From Pseudonocardia sp. ICBG1293 (GTDB taxonomy: Bacteria > Actinomycetota > Actinomycetes > Mycobacteriales > Pseudonocardiaceae), in assembly GCF_020131355.1 (NCBI RefSeq), contig NZ_JAHLEL010000040.1, positions 1-64,000 on the forward strand: 64,000 bases of DNA, read 5' to 3'. Of this stretch, positions 33,674 through 41,858 are shown piece after piece (position 1 is the first letter of the stretch; each line of letters opens with the position of its first letter). The translations under genes were made by a program, and so were the position numbers. Under the pieces are notes generated by a model. That model was not told where the DNA came from, ran no database searches, and saw only the letters and a list, made by a program, of their open reading frames with translations.

Positions 33674-34908
33674 GCGCCATCGTCGTCGGCGGCGGCATCG
33701 GCGGCCTCGCCACCGCACTCTCGCTGGCCCGCAACGGCAGGCGCGTCCGGCTGCTCGAACGGGCGGAGGAGTTCGCCGAGATCGGCGCCGGCCTGCAGTT
33801 CGGGCCGAACGCCAGCCGCGCTCTGGACGCGCTCGGTGTGCTCGACGACATCCTGCCGCTGGCCGTGCGGCCTGAGCGCGCCGAGCTGCGGGACGCGCTC
33901 ACCGGGCACCTCATCACCACGCTCGACCTGGGGCCGGCCTTCCACGAGCGATACGGCTACCCCTATCTCGTCCTGCACCGCCACGACCTGCTGGAGACGC
34001 TGGTCCAGCACTGCAGGCGCCACTCCTCGATCACCCTGGAGACCCGTCGCAGCGTCACCGGGGTGCAGTTGCGTCCGGACGGCGCGAGCGTCACCTGCGC
34101 CGACGGGTCCTCCTACGAGGCGGCGGCGCTGATCGGCGCCGACGGACTGCACTCGACGTTGCGCCGGTGCATCCATGACGACGACCCGATCTGCAGCGGC
34201 TACGCCGCCTACCGCGGCACCGTGCCCCGCAGGCTGGCCGGCCAGTCGGCGAGCTCGAACGACGTGGTGCTCTGGATCGGTCCCGGCATCCACCTCATGC
34301 AGTACCCGGTACGCCGCGGCGAGCTCTACAACCAGGTCGCGGTGTTCCGCAGCCGACGCTTCGCGCAGGGCCGGACCGGGCCCGGTGAGTGGGGCGGGCC
34401 CGAGGAGCTCGACGACGCGTTCGCCACGGCGTGCGCCCCGGTGCGGGAGGCGGTGTCACGCATCGGCCGGGCGCGGCACTGGGCCATGTCCGACCGGGCA
34501 CCCGCCCCCACCTGGATCAACGGCCCGCTGGTGCTGACCGGCGACGCCGCCCACCCGATGCTGCAGTACCTCGGGCAGGGCGCGTGCCAGGCGCTGGAGG
34601 ACGCCGTCGAGCTGGGCTACCGGTTCGCTCTGCACTCCAGCCCGGACGGCGTCGACCTCGACCTGGCCTACCGCGAGTTCGAGGCGGCCCGGCTCCCCCG
34701 CACCGCCCGCTGCCAGACCTCCGCCCGCCCCTGGGGCGAGCTCTGGCACACCGACGACCCGCTCGTGCTGGCGTTGCGCGAGCGTGTGCTCGGGAGGCGG
34801 GCACCCGATGACTACCGCGAGCTCGACTGGCTCTACGCCCCCGTCACCGCCGGTTCCGCGGCGCCCGCACTGACCGTGGCCGGGCCCCAGCCCGCCGTCA
34901 CCCGCTGA
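33670..34908 (+). CDS. FAD-dependent hydroxylase, 3-hydroxybenzoate 6-hydroxylase-like
   Basis: The 412-residue class A flavoprotein monooxygenase has GGGIGG at residues 7-12, the DG motif (GADGLHSTLRR) and the GD motif (LTGDAAHPMLQYLGQGACQALEDAVELG). The last closely matches enzymes making gentisate from 3-hydroxybenzoate or related salicylate hydroxylases. Position directly after gentisate dioxygenase and before a fumarylpyruvate-hydrolase-type gene favours 3-hydroxybenzoate 6-hydroxylation with NADH and O2. GTG 33670 overlaps the preceding stop. Salicylate as substrate cannot be excluded. Confidence 0.82.
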   Translation: MSAIVVGGGIGGLATALSLARNGRRVRLLERAEEFAEIGAGLQFGPNASRALDALGVLDDILPLAVRPERAELRDALTGHLITTLDLGPAFHERYGYPYLVLHRHDLLETLVQHCRRHSSITLETRRSVTGVQLRPDGASVTCADGSSYEAAALIGADGLHSTLRRCIHDDDPICSGYAAYRGTVPRRLAGQSASSNDVVLWIGPGIHLMQYPVRRGELYNQVAVFRSRRFAQGRTGPGEWGGPEELDDAFATACAPVREAVSRIGRARHWAMSDRAPAPTWINGPLVLTGDAAHPMLQYLGQGACQALEDAVELGYRFALHSSPDGVDLDLAYREFEAARLPRTARCQTSARPWGELWHTDDPLVLALRERVLGRRAPDDYRELDWLYAPVTAGSAAPALTVAGPQPAVTR

Positions 34909-34923
34909 GCATCCGGAGTCCCC

Positions 34924-35841
34924 ATGCGCTACCTGTCCTTCCTCGACGCCGCGGGATCGCGGCGGGTCGGTGCGGTCGAGAGCGGATCGTCCGCGACGAT
35001 CCGGGACCTGACCGACCTGCTGCCTGCCGGTGCCGGGAGCCCGATCCGCCGGTTGATCGGCGGCGTCCCGGCCGGAGACGTCGCCACGCTGCTCGCCCGC
35101 GCGCCGGAGGTCGATGCGGCCACCACCACCGCGCTGCCCGTCGTACCCGACCCGACCAAGATCGTCGCCGCGCCGGTCAACTACCGCGCCCACCAGAGCG
35201 AGATGAACGAGTCCGCACATATCGACGCACTCGGCGTCTTCCTCAAGGCGCCGAGCTCGGTCCTGCCGACCGGCGGCACCGTCCGGCTGCCCTACACCGA
35301 CCGGCGCTTCGACCAGGAGGGCGAGTTCGCCGCCGTGATCGGGCGGACCACCCGGAACGTGTCCGAGCAGGAGGCGCTCGACGCCGTGTTCGGCTACACC
35401 GGCCTGATGGACATGACGATGCGCGGTGGTGAGGACCGCTCGGTGCGCAAGTCCTTCGACACCTTCACCCCGCTCGGACCGACCGTCGTCACGCCCGACG
35501 AGGTCCCCCCGGTCGACGAGCTGGAGCTGCGGTTGTCGGTCAACGGCGTGCTGCGTCAGCGCGCCGACCTGTCCGACCTGATCTGGAGCCTGCCCCGGCT
35601 CATCGCGTACGTGTCGTCGGTGATGACGCTGCATCCCGGTGACGTGGTCACCACCGGCACACCGGAGGGGGTCGGCGAGGTGTTCGACGGCGACCGTATC
35701 GACCTCGGGATCACCGGGCTGGACCCGCTGTGGGTCGATGTCACCGACTCCGGTGCCGTCGCCTGTCCCACCCGGGGAGCCCGGCGCGGACCGGTCCCGC
35801 CGCGCGAGCTCACCCCCGTCGCCGAACGCGGCGCGCGGTGA
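34924..35841 (+). CDS. fumarylacetoacetate hydrolase-family protein (fumarylpyruvate/maleylpyruvate hydrolase-like)
   Basis: The 305-residue protein has the FAH-fold features KIVAAPVNYRAHQSEM, LKAPSSVL, DQEGEFAAVIGR with the metal-binding glutamates, and VVTTGTPEGVG near the C-terminus. The usual NDxSARD loop is replaced by GLMDMTMRGGEDRS, an unusual variant. In gentisate clusters this family hydrolyses fumarylpyruvate, or maleylpyruvate directly, to pyruvate plus fumarate or maleate. No maleylpyruvate isomerase gene is linked. It ends with a GTGA overlap to the next gene. Confidence 0.8.
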   Translation: MRYLSFLDAAGSRRVGAVESGSSATIRDLTDLLPAGAGSPIRRLIGGVPAGDVATLLARAPEVDAATTTALPVVPDPTKIVAAPVNYRAHQSEMNESAHIDALGVFLKAPSSVLPTGGTVRLPYTDRRFDQEGEFAAVIGRTTRNVSEQEALDAVFGYTGLMDMTMRGGEDRSVRKSFDTFTPLGPTVVTPDEVPPVDELELRLSVNGVLRQRADLSDLIWSLPRLIAYVSSVMTLHPGDVVTTGTPEGVGEVFDGDRIDLGITGLDPLWVDVTDSGAVACPTRGARRGPVPPRELTPVAERGAR

Positions 35842-36497
35842 CCCCGCTCAGCGTCACCGGGTTGGCCCTTCTCGACGACCTGGTCCCCGACCAGGGTCCG
35901 CTCGCCGCGCAGGCCGAAGCGGTCCGCGCCGTGCTGCTCGCCGAGCGCACGGCCAAGGACCTCGGGCACTGGGCGGTCATGGCGGCTGCCTTCGCGGCGG
36001 ACTCGTGCGTGCGCGTCTCCTGGTTCGAGGGGTCCGGCACACAGTTCGTCGCGAGCGCCCGTGCCCGCGCCGATCGCGGAGGCATTACGTCCTTCCACGA
36101 GATCGGTGCAGTCGCCGTCGTCGTGAACGGGCGGCGGGCGCTGGCCGACGCGTCCTGTGCGGTGCACATCCGGATACCGGCCGCGGGCGTCGAGGTCGAC
36201 CTGGTGAGCCGCGGAAGGCTCTGCTGGCGGGTCGAGGAGAGCGACGGCCGCTGGCGGATCGTCTCGATGGACATGGTCTACCTCCGGGACGGGATGACGC
36301 CGGTCGAGCCCGGCGTCGCAGTCCCGCGGCTGCCGGTGCCCGAGCGCCCCAGGACCAGCTACGGCTTCCTGCAACGCGTCATGACCGCGGCCGGCTACCC
36401 GGTCTCCCCCGAGCTGCCCGGCGTCGATCGGCCCGATCTGGTGGACGTGTTGCTGGCCGGGCACGGCAGGTGGCTCCGGGACGGGGGCCTCCGATGA
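35838..36497 (+). CDS. NTF2-like/SnoaL-fold protein in aromatic operon
   Basis: This 219-residue protein has an N-terminal SnoaL/NTF2-like domain (about 15-150): helix AVRAVLLAERTAKDLGHWAVMAAAFAADS, strand CVRVSWFEGSGTQFV and WRIVSMDMVYLRDGMTPV. A C-terminal extension (TSYGFLQRVMTAAGYPVSPELPGVDRPD) follows. Related small proteins act as isomerases or dehydratases, or as small subunits of aromatic oxygenases. It overlaps both neighbours by 4 bp, so it is a real operon member, but its reaction is unknown. No Rieske large subunit is present nearby. Confidence 0.65.
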   Translation: MTPLSVTGLALLDDLVPDQGPLAAQAEAVRAVLLAERTAKDLGHWAVMAAAFAADSCVRVSWFEGSGTQFVASARARADRGGITSFHEIGAVAVVVNGRRALADASCAVHIRIPAAGVEVDLVSRGRLCWRVEESDGRWRIVSMDMVYLRDGMTPVEPGVAVPRLPVPERPRTSYGFLQRVMTAAGYPVSPELPGVDRPDLVDVLLAGHGRWLRDGGLR

Positions 36498-37000
36498 CCG
36501 GAGACGAGACGGTCGCCCTGCAGAGCGCCTTCCGGACGGCGATGGCCGGCGTGTGCACACCGGTCTCGGTGATCACCTCGGTGGCCGACGGCCGCCCGCA
36601 CGGGACGACGGTGAGCGCCTTCACCTCGCTGTCGATGAGCCCGCCGATGGTTCTGGTGTCCCTCGACGCGGGGTCGGACCTGCTGGCCCTCGTCCGCCGG
36701 ACCGGCACCTTCGGGGTGAACGTGCTCGGGGTCGGCCAGGCCGGTCTGGCCCTGCGGTTCGCCCGGAAGGGCGCGGACGGGTTCGACGATGTGACCTGGT
36801 CCGAGCAGGGTGGGGCGGCCCGGCTCGCCGGCTCGGCGGCCTGGGTCGGGTGCCGGGTGGCGCGCATCCACGACGGCGGCGACCACCTCGTCGTTCTGGG
36901 TGACGTGCTCACCGTCGCGTCATCGGACCTCGATCCGCTGACCTACCACGCCCGGACCTTCGGGACGCACCTGCCACAGCCACCTGCCACAGCGTCCTGA
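36494..37000 (+). CDS. flavin reductase-like FMN-binding protein
   Basis: This 168-residue protein has the split-barrel flavin reductase signature: GVCTPVSVITSVADGRPHGTTVSAFTSLSMSPPMVLVSLD, then TGTFGVNVLG and HLVVLGDVL. Such proteins deliver reduced FMN/FAD to two-component monooxygenases. No oxygenase component is seen in the operon, since the hydroxylase is a single-component type, so its partner is missing or encoded elsewhere. The last 58 bases overlap the end of the convergent dihydropteroate synthase gene. Confidence 0.8.
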   Translation: MTGDETVALQSAFRTAMAGVCTPVSVITSVADGRPHGTTVSAFTSLSMSPPMVLVSLDAGSDLLALVRRTGTFGVNVLGVGQAGLALRFARKGADGFDDVTWSEQGGAARLAGSAAWVGCRVARIHDGGDHLVVLGDVLTVASSDLDPLTYHARTFGTHLPQPPATAS

Positions 37001-37788
37001 GCGCACACCGCGGCCACCACCCGGATCGCGTCCCTGGCCGGGGCGACGGCGTGCACCCGCACACCCCAGACACCCTGCTGCACGGCGAGCACCACGGTGG
37101 CGAGCGTTCCCGCATCCCGGTCGACGGCCACGGACCGGCCGGTCAGCGAGCCGACGAAGCGCTTGCGGGAGGTGCCGGCCAGCACCGGGAACCCGGTGGC
37201 GACGAGCGTGTGCAGCCCGGCGAGCAGTGCGACGTCATGATGAGCCCGTTTGGCGAAGCCGAAGCCGGGGTCGAGGACGATCCGGTCCGGGCGCACCCCC
37301 GCGGCGACCGCGACGTCCACTCGGTCGAGCAGCTCCGCACGGACCTCCGCGACCACGTCGTCGTAGACGGCACGATCGTCCATCGTGGCGCTCGGCCCGC
37401 GCCAGTGCGTCAGCACCCACCCCGCGTCCGTCGCGGCGACGAGTGCCGCCATCCGGGGGTCGGCGAGCCCGCCGCTGACGTCGTTCACCAGCACTGCGCC
37501 CGCGGCGAGCGCCGCCTCCGCGACCGGGGCACGCATGGTGTCGATGCCGACCGCGATCCCCCGGTCGGCCAGGGCGCGCACCACGGGCAGGGTCCGGCGG
37601 AGCTCCTCGGTCTCGGGCACCCGGTCCGCCCCGGGGCGGGTGGACTCCCCACCGACGTCGACGATGTCCGCGCCGGCCGCGGCCAGTGCCGTCCCGTGCG
37701 CGACGGCGGCCTCCACGGTGTCGTGGAGGCCGCCGTCGGAGAACGAGTCCGGAGTGACGTTGAGAACGCCCAGCACCCGTGCGGTCAT
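36943..37788 (-). CDS. folP: dihydropteroate synthase homologue in C1/O-demethylation operon
   Basis: DHPS joins 6-hydroxymethyl-dihydropterin diphosphate and p-aminobenzoate to make the folate precursor. The 281-residue protein has GVLNVTPDSFSDGG, DVGGESTRPGA, VNDVSGG, LDPGFGFAK and GTSRKRFVG, all substrate-binding loops. The final motif reads RVHAV instead of RVHDV, and the tail adds cysteines (AVCAQDAVAGGCGRCV). It is the last gene of a minus-strand operon of folate enzymes, ATGA-coupled to the MetF-like gene. It may be a catabolic paralogue that boosts tetrahydrofolate supply, not the biosynthetic copy. The absence of folB/folK neighbours supports that. Confidence 0.8.
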   Translation of the reverse strand: MTARVLGVLNVTPDSFSDGGLHDTVEAAVAHGTALAAAGADIVDVGGESTRPGADRVPETEELRRTLPVVRALADRGIAVGIDTMRAPVAEAALAAGAVLVNDVSGGLADPRMAALVAATDAGWVLTHWRGPSATMDDRAVYDDVVAEVRAELLDRVDVAVAAGVRPDRIVLDPGFGFAKRAHHDVALLAGLHTLVATGFPVLAGTSRKRFVGSLTGRSVAVDRDAGTLATVVLAVQQGVWGVRVHAVAPARDAIRVVAAVCAQDAVAGGCGRCVPKVRAW

Positions 37789-38606
37789 GACCGTTCGAGC
37801 ATCCGGCGCCGCCACCGTTCGGTGCCCGCGACGTCGTTGAAGGTGAACACGTGGAACCCGGCGATCGGGTTCACCCCCTCGGCCAGGTCGGCCCGGAACC
37901 CGCGGACCAGCCGCGTCGGGTCGAAACCGCCGGGGGTGAAGAACCGCCGGAGCAGTGCACTCTGTTTGCGCAGGAACCGGGCGGAGTCGCCGACGCCGAT
38001 GCTCGCCGAGATGCGCAGCAGCTTCTGCCGGGCAACAGCGCCCGGGACGCCGACCTGCACCGGGATGCCGACCCCTTGGGCCGCGACCGACCGCGACCAC
38101 TCCGACACCGTGGCCGGGTCGAAGCAGACCTGGGTGGTGACGTGGTCGGCCAGCGCCGCCTTCGCCTTGAGCGCCGCCAGCAGGCTCTCGTCCGGGATGG
38201 CGGTGTGTCCCTCGGGATAGCCGGCGACCCCGACGTCGGTGAAGGTGTGCCCACTGTCCCGGATCGCATGCAGCAGGGTGAGCGCGTCGGCGTAGTCGCC
38301 GGCCGGCTCGCCGTCACCGCCGATCACGAAGAGCCGATCGATCCCGGCCCCGGAGATCCGGCCCAGCAGCTCGTCGAGGTGAGCCCGGCCGGAGATCAGC
38401 TTCGCGGACAGGTGCGGGGCGACCGTGTAGCCGTCGGCGGCGAGCCGGATCGCCAGGTCGACGCCGGCCGCGATGCCCTTCTGCGGCGAGGCGGTGACGG
38501 TGAGGGCGATCGTCCGCGGGACGTGTTCGAGCACCGCCTCCCGGGTCCCGCGGAACGGCATGACCTCGTAGCCGATCGTCTCCAGGGCCGTGCGCAGTGC
38601 TGTCAT
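37785..38606 (-). CDS. metF: methylenetetrahydrofolate reductase-like protein
   Basis: The 273-residue TIM-barrel flavoprotein has ALTVTASPQKGIAAGVDLAIRLAADG, VAPHLSAKLI, LFVIGGDGEPAGDY, VGVAGYPEGH and VTTQVCFDPA, the MTHFR pattern. In tetrahydrofolate-dependent aryl O-demethylation clusters this kind of protein oxidises methyl-THF to methylene-THF. It is coupled by 4-bp overlaps to folD and folP. Direction of the reaction (oxidative here) is inferred from context. The sequence is divergent from biosynthetic MetF, as in LigM-linked forms. Confidence 0.75.
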   Translation of the reverse strand: MTALRTALETIGYEVMPFRGTREAVLEHVPRTIALTVTASPQKGIAAGVDLAIRLAADGYTVAPHLSAKLISGRAHLDELLGRISGAGIDRLFVIGGDGEPAGDYADALTLLHAIRDSGHTFTDVGVAGYPEGHTAIPDESLLAALKAKAALADHVTTQVCFDPATVSEWSRSVAAQGVGIPVQVGVPGAVARQKLLRISASIGVGDSARFLRKQSALLRRFFTPGGFDPTRLVRGFRADLAEGVNPIAGFHVFTFNDVAGTERWRRRMLERS

Positions 38607-39448
38607 CGTCCGCTCACCCGGGACTCTGCCGCCGTGACCGTGTTGGCGAGCAGCATCGCGATGGTCATGGGCCCGACCCCGCCGGGAACGGGTGTGAGGG
38701 CACCCGCGACCGGAGCCACGTCGGCCTGGTCGACGTCGCCGACCAGGCCGGTCGCGGTGCGGTGGATCCCCACGTCGATGACCGCCGCACCCGGTGCGAC
38801 GTGGGCGCGGGTGATGATTCCGGGAACACCCACCGCAGCCACCAGGACGTCGGCGGCGCGGGTGACCGCGGGGAGGTCACGGGTGCGGGAATGGGCAACC
38901 GTGACCGTGGCGTCGCGCCCCAGCAGGAGCTGCGCCCTCGGCCGTCCGACCAGTGTGGACCGGCCGACGACCACGGCGTGGCTGCCGGCGAGCCCGATCC
39001 CGCCGGCATCGAGCAGCGCGATCACCCCGGCCGGTGTGCACGGCCGCAGCCCGGGCTCGCCGCGAGCGAGGAGACCCTGATTGTGGATGGTGAGCCCGTC
39101 GACGTCCTTCTCCGGGGGGATCCGCTCGACCAGCCTGGCCGCCTCGAGATGCCCGGGCAACGGGAGTTGCAACAGGATCCCGGTGATCCCGTCGTCCGCG
39201 GCGAGCTCGTCGAGCACCGCCGCGACCTCGGACTCGGCTGTCGTACCGGGCAGGTGCCGGTGGACGTCGCCGATCCCGGCCGCGACCGCGGCCTTGCGCT
39301 TGCTCGCTACGTACACCCCGCTGGCCGGGTCGTCGCCGACCAGCACCGTGGCCAGTACGGGGGCGGCGGTGAGCGCCGCGGCGCGGCGGGCGGTCTCCGC
39401 ACGGACCCCGCGGGCCACCGCCCGGCCGTCGATCACACTGGCGGTCAT
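38603..39448 (-). CDS. folD: methylene-THF dehydrogenase / methenyl-THF cyclohydrolase
   Basis: The 281-residue protein has the FolD motifs YVASKRKAAVAAGI (catalytic Lys of the Y-x3-K type), GILLQLPLPGH, PPEKDVDGLT, PCTPAGVIALL, VVVGRSTLVGRP (NADP site) and TPVPGGVGPMTIAMLL. It oxidises methylene-THF and hydrolyses methenyl-THF to 10-formyl-THF. The ATG at 39448 overlaps the purU stop. Placement between purU and metF gives a complete methyl-to-formate series. A housekeeping folD probably exists elsewhere (inference). Confidence 0.9.
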   Translation of the reverse strand: MTASVIDGRAVARGVRAETARRAAALTAAPVLATVLVGDDPASGVYVASKRKAAVAAGIGDVHRHLPGTTAESEVAAVLDELAADDGITGILLQLPLPGHLEAARLVERIPPEKDVDGLTIHNQGLLARGEPGLRPCTPAGVIALLDAGGIGLAGSHAVVVGRSTLVGRPRAQLLLGRDATVTVAHSRTRDLPAVTRAADVLVAAVGVPGIITRAHVAPGAAVIDVGIHRTATGLVGDVDQADVAPVAGALTPVPGGVGPMTIAMLLANTVTAAESRVSGR

Positions 39449-40386
39449 CGGCCGAACACCACCGTCTGGTTGCCGTCGGTGACGATCCGGTCCTCGCAGT
39501 GCCAGCGCACCGCTCGCGACAGCACGGCGCGCTCCACGTCGGCGCCCTTCTGTACGAGGTCCTGCACGGTGTCGGCGTGCGAAACGCGGACCACGTCCTG
39601 CTCGATGATGGGCCCCTCGTCCAGGTCCTTGGTCACGTAGTGGGCGGTGGCTCCGATCAGCTTCACGCCGCGATCCTTGGCTTTCGCATACGGCCCCGCT
39701 CCGATGAACGCGGGGAGGAACGAGTGGTGGATGTTGATCATCGGAACGCCCAGCCGTTGCAGGAAGTCGTCCGAGACGATCTGCATGTAGCGGGCGAGAA
39801 CGACCAGGTCGACCCGGCCGGCCAGCAGCCGCAGGTGCTCGGCCTCGGCCTCGGTCTTGTCGCCGGTGACCGGCACGTGGACGAACGGGATACCGAACGG
39901 CTCGACGTCGGCGGCCAGGTCCGGGTGGTTCGCCACGACGGTGGTGACATCCATCGCGAGCTCGCGGCGGCGCCATCGCCACAGCAGGTCCAGCAGGCAG
40001 TGGTCGGCGCGCGAGGCGAAGATCGCGACCCGCTTCCGCTGCGCGGTGTCGTGCAGCGACCAGCGCAGTCCCAGCCCGTCGGCGATCTCGCGGTCCAGGT
40101 CGGCCGCCAGCGCATGCCGCGCCGCGTCGAGATCGGGCAGCGCGAAGACGGTGCGCTGCGCGAACTGTCCGCCGACGGTGTCGGTGGAGTGCTGGCGCAA
40201 CGAGACGATGTTCGCCCCGTGCCGAGTCAGTACCGCCGACACCGCGGACACGATCCCGGGCCGGTCGGGACCCTGCACCAGCAGCCTCCCCACCCCGGCG
40301 GTGTCGTCGAGCCCAGCAGCGGCCGGGCCTCCCGCGGTCAGCGCGGCGGCGCTCGCCCGGCTGCGCCGGGCCGTCACGCCGGCCAT
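39445..40386 (-). CDS. purU: formyltetrahydrofolate deformylase
   Basis: PurU hydrolyses 10-formyl-THF to formate and THF. The 313-residue protein has an N-terminal ACT domain (about 33-110, VQGPDRPGIVSAVSAVLTRHGANIVSL) and a formyltransferase-fold domain with INIHHSFLPAF, GAGPYAKAKDRGVKLIGATAHYV and DEGPIIEQDVVRVSH. These include the catalytic Asn/His and downstream Asp region. The N-terminal 30 residues are an extension. Its ATG overlaps the O-demethylase stop (TGATG). In this operon it would regenerate free THF and release the C1 unit as formate. Confidence 0.9.
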   Translation of the reverse strand: MAGVTARRSRASAAALTAGGPAAAGLDDTAGVGRLLVQGPDRPGIVSAVSAVLTRHGANIVSLRQHSTDTVGGQFAQRTVFALPDLDAARHALAADLDREIADGLGLRWSLHDTAQRKRVAIFASRADHCLLDLLWRWRRRELAMDVTTVVANHPDLAADVEPFGIPFVHVPVTGDKTEAEAEHLRLLAGRVDLVVLARYMQIVSDDFLQRLGVPMINIHHSFLPAFIGAGPYAKAKDRGVKLIGATAHYVTKDLDEGPIIEQDVVRVSHADTVQDLVQKGADVERAVLSRAVRWHCEDRIVTDGNQTVVFGR

Positions 40387-41737
40387 CAGTGCCCCAGCGG
40401 CGTGGTGCTCACGCGCGCTCGGAGCGTGGTCTGGACGTGCCGTTCGACGTTGCGTTTCGGCGTTCCGCCGTCCTCCTCGCCCCAGACGATCGTGACCTCG
40501 GCGCCGTCGGTGATCACGGCCTCGTCGAGGAACCCGACCGACATCCAGGAGCCGATGTTCACGGTGTACCCGCAGAGCGTGGACACCCCGACCGGCCGGT
40601 CGTCGACGAGCACGCTGTCCATCTGGATCCGGGAGTAGCGACCCAGCGGGGTGTCGAGGTACTTGGCCCGCTTCTCCCCGTCGAACAGGCTGGAGGCGTG
40701 GATCCGGGCCACGTCCTCGGGGTTCCAGCGCAGCCAGACCTTCCGTCGGTGCGGGCCGTCGGCGATGCGCTGCAACGCGTCCCGGCCGACAAAGTCGTGA
40801 TCGAACTTCACCAGGTGGCCGTAGCCGAAGTCGTACGGGGTCGTGTAATAGTCCTCGACGGTCGGCGCGGCGTAGCTGACAATTTGCCCTCGTACCCGTT
40901 GCCGGGCAGCCACTCGCGGTAGCCCTTGAGCTCGGGTGCGGTGTAAATCGCCGGGGTGGGCTGGGCCGCGTAGCCGGACTCGATGCCGCCGGTGTAGTAG
41001 GCGAGCGCACCGCCGAGTACCAGCCCGAACTCCTCACCGGCGGACACGAGCGCGTCCCAGCAGGGTTGGTGGTCCTCCCACGGGCCCCAGATCTCCATGC
41101 CCATCGACTCGGCGCCGGGAACGCCGGCCATCGTGTGCGACAGGGCGCGCACCGGCCGTCCCCCGAGGGTGAAGGAGGTCATTCCGAAGAACCGGACCGG
41201 CCCCAGCGGGCCGCCGTGAGCCTTCTCGAGGATCGCGCGCGCGGCCGGGCCCTCGATCTCGAAACGGAACAGCCTGCGGTGCCCGCCGGGAGGCTGGTCC
41301 GCGGTCCGCTCGTCCCGCACGACCGCCACGTCGTAGCCCTGGGTCTCGGCCCGGTAGGTGAGCCAGTTCGCGGTGGCGGTGGGCCCGACCACGCTGACCT
41401 CGTTCTCACCGAGCCCGAACAGCACCGCGGTACCGATCATCCGCCCCTCCTCGGTGCAGGTGACGAGGTGCTTGGCCTTGTTCGGAGCCCAGGTCGCGAA
41501 GCTGTTGGTACCGGACTCGGCCAGCAGCCGGCCGACGTCCGGACCGGTGAAGTAGACGTCGGTCATGTGGTGGCTCTGGTCGAACAGCACCGCCGTCGTG
41601 CGCCAGGCCGCCTGCTCGTCCTGCCAATTGGTGATCTGGTCCGGGTAGTCGAAGCGGAACCGGTTGGCGGGTGCGCGGCGCAGCATCCGCAGCGGGTCGC
41701 CCACCCGCGCCAGCTTCGCCTCGAGGCTTTCACGCAT
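40386..41737 (-). pseudogene. GcvT-family tetrahydrofolate-dependent O-demethylase (LigM/DesA-like), one frameshift
   Basis: Two consecutive minus frames together give a glycine-cleavage-T-fold protein of about 450 residues. The first runs MRESLEAKLARVGDPLRMLRR to LPGNGYEGK; the second from IVSYAAPTVEDYYTTPYDFGYGHLVKFDHDFVGRDAL to the stop. They meet near 40878-40890 at GGCAAATTGTC; one extra A (GGC-AAA-ATT-GTC) would restore E-G-K-I-V-S. GcvT relatives LigM and DesA move aryl methyl groups (vanillate, syringate) to THF, and the four folate genes downstream fit exactly. The start ATG 41737 follows GAGGAG. Function is lost if the shift is real. Confidence 0.78.
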
Positions 41738-41763
41738 CTTGGTCTCCTCGTCCAAGATTGCTC

Positions 41764-41849
41764 CGTATACGTACTATTATCTCGGACGGTAGTTGAGCTC
41801 GAGAGTCTGGTCAAGCCGGTGATTGACGAGGACTGACAGTACGCATACG
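41764..41849. promoter_or_regulatory. paired inverted operator-like sites between divergent aromatic genes
   Basis: CGTATACGTAC (41764-41774) and GTACGCATACG (41839-41849) are reverse complements at 10 of 11 positions. The first contains the perfect 8-base palindrome CGTATACG. They lie just before the O-demethylase start and just before the class II aldolase start, in AT-richer DNA (TACTATTAT near 41771). GntR-type regulators often bind GTATAC cores (family knowledge), so both promoters may be controlled by one missing regulator, possibly with a DNA loop. Confidence 0.45.
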
Positions 41850-41858
41850 TTCGACCTC

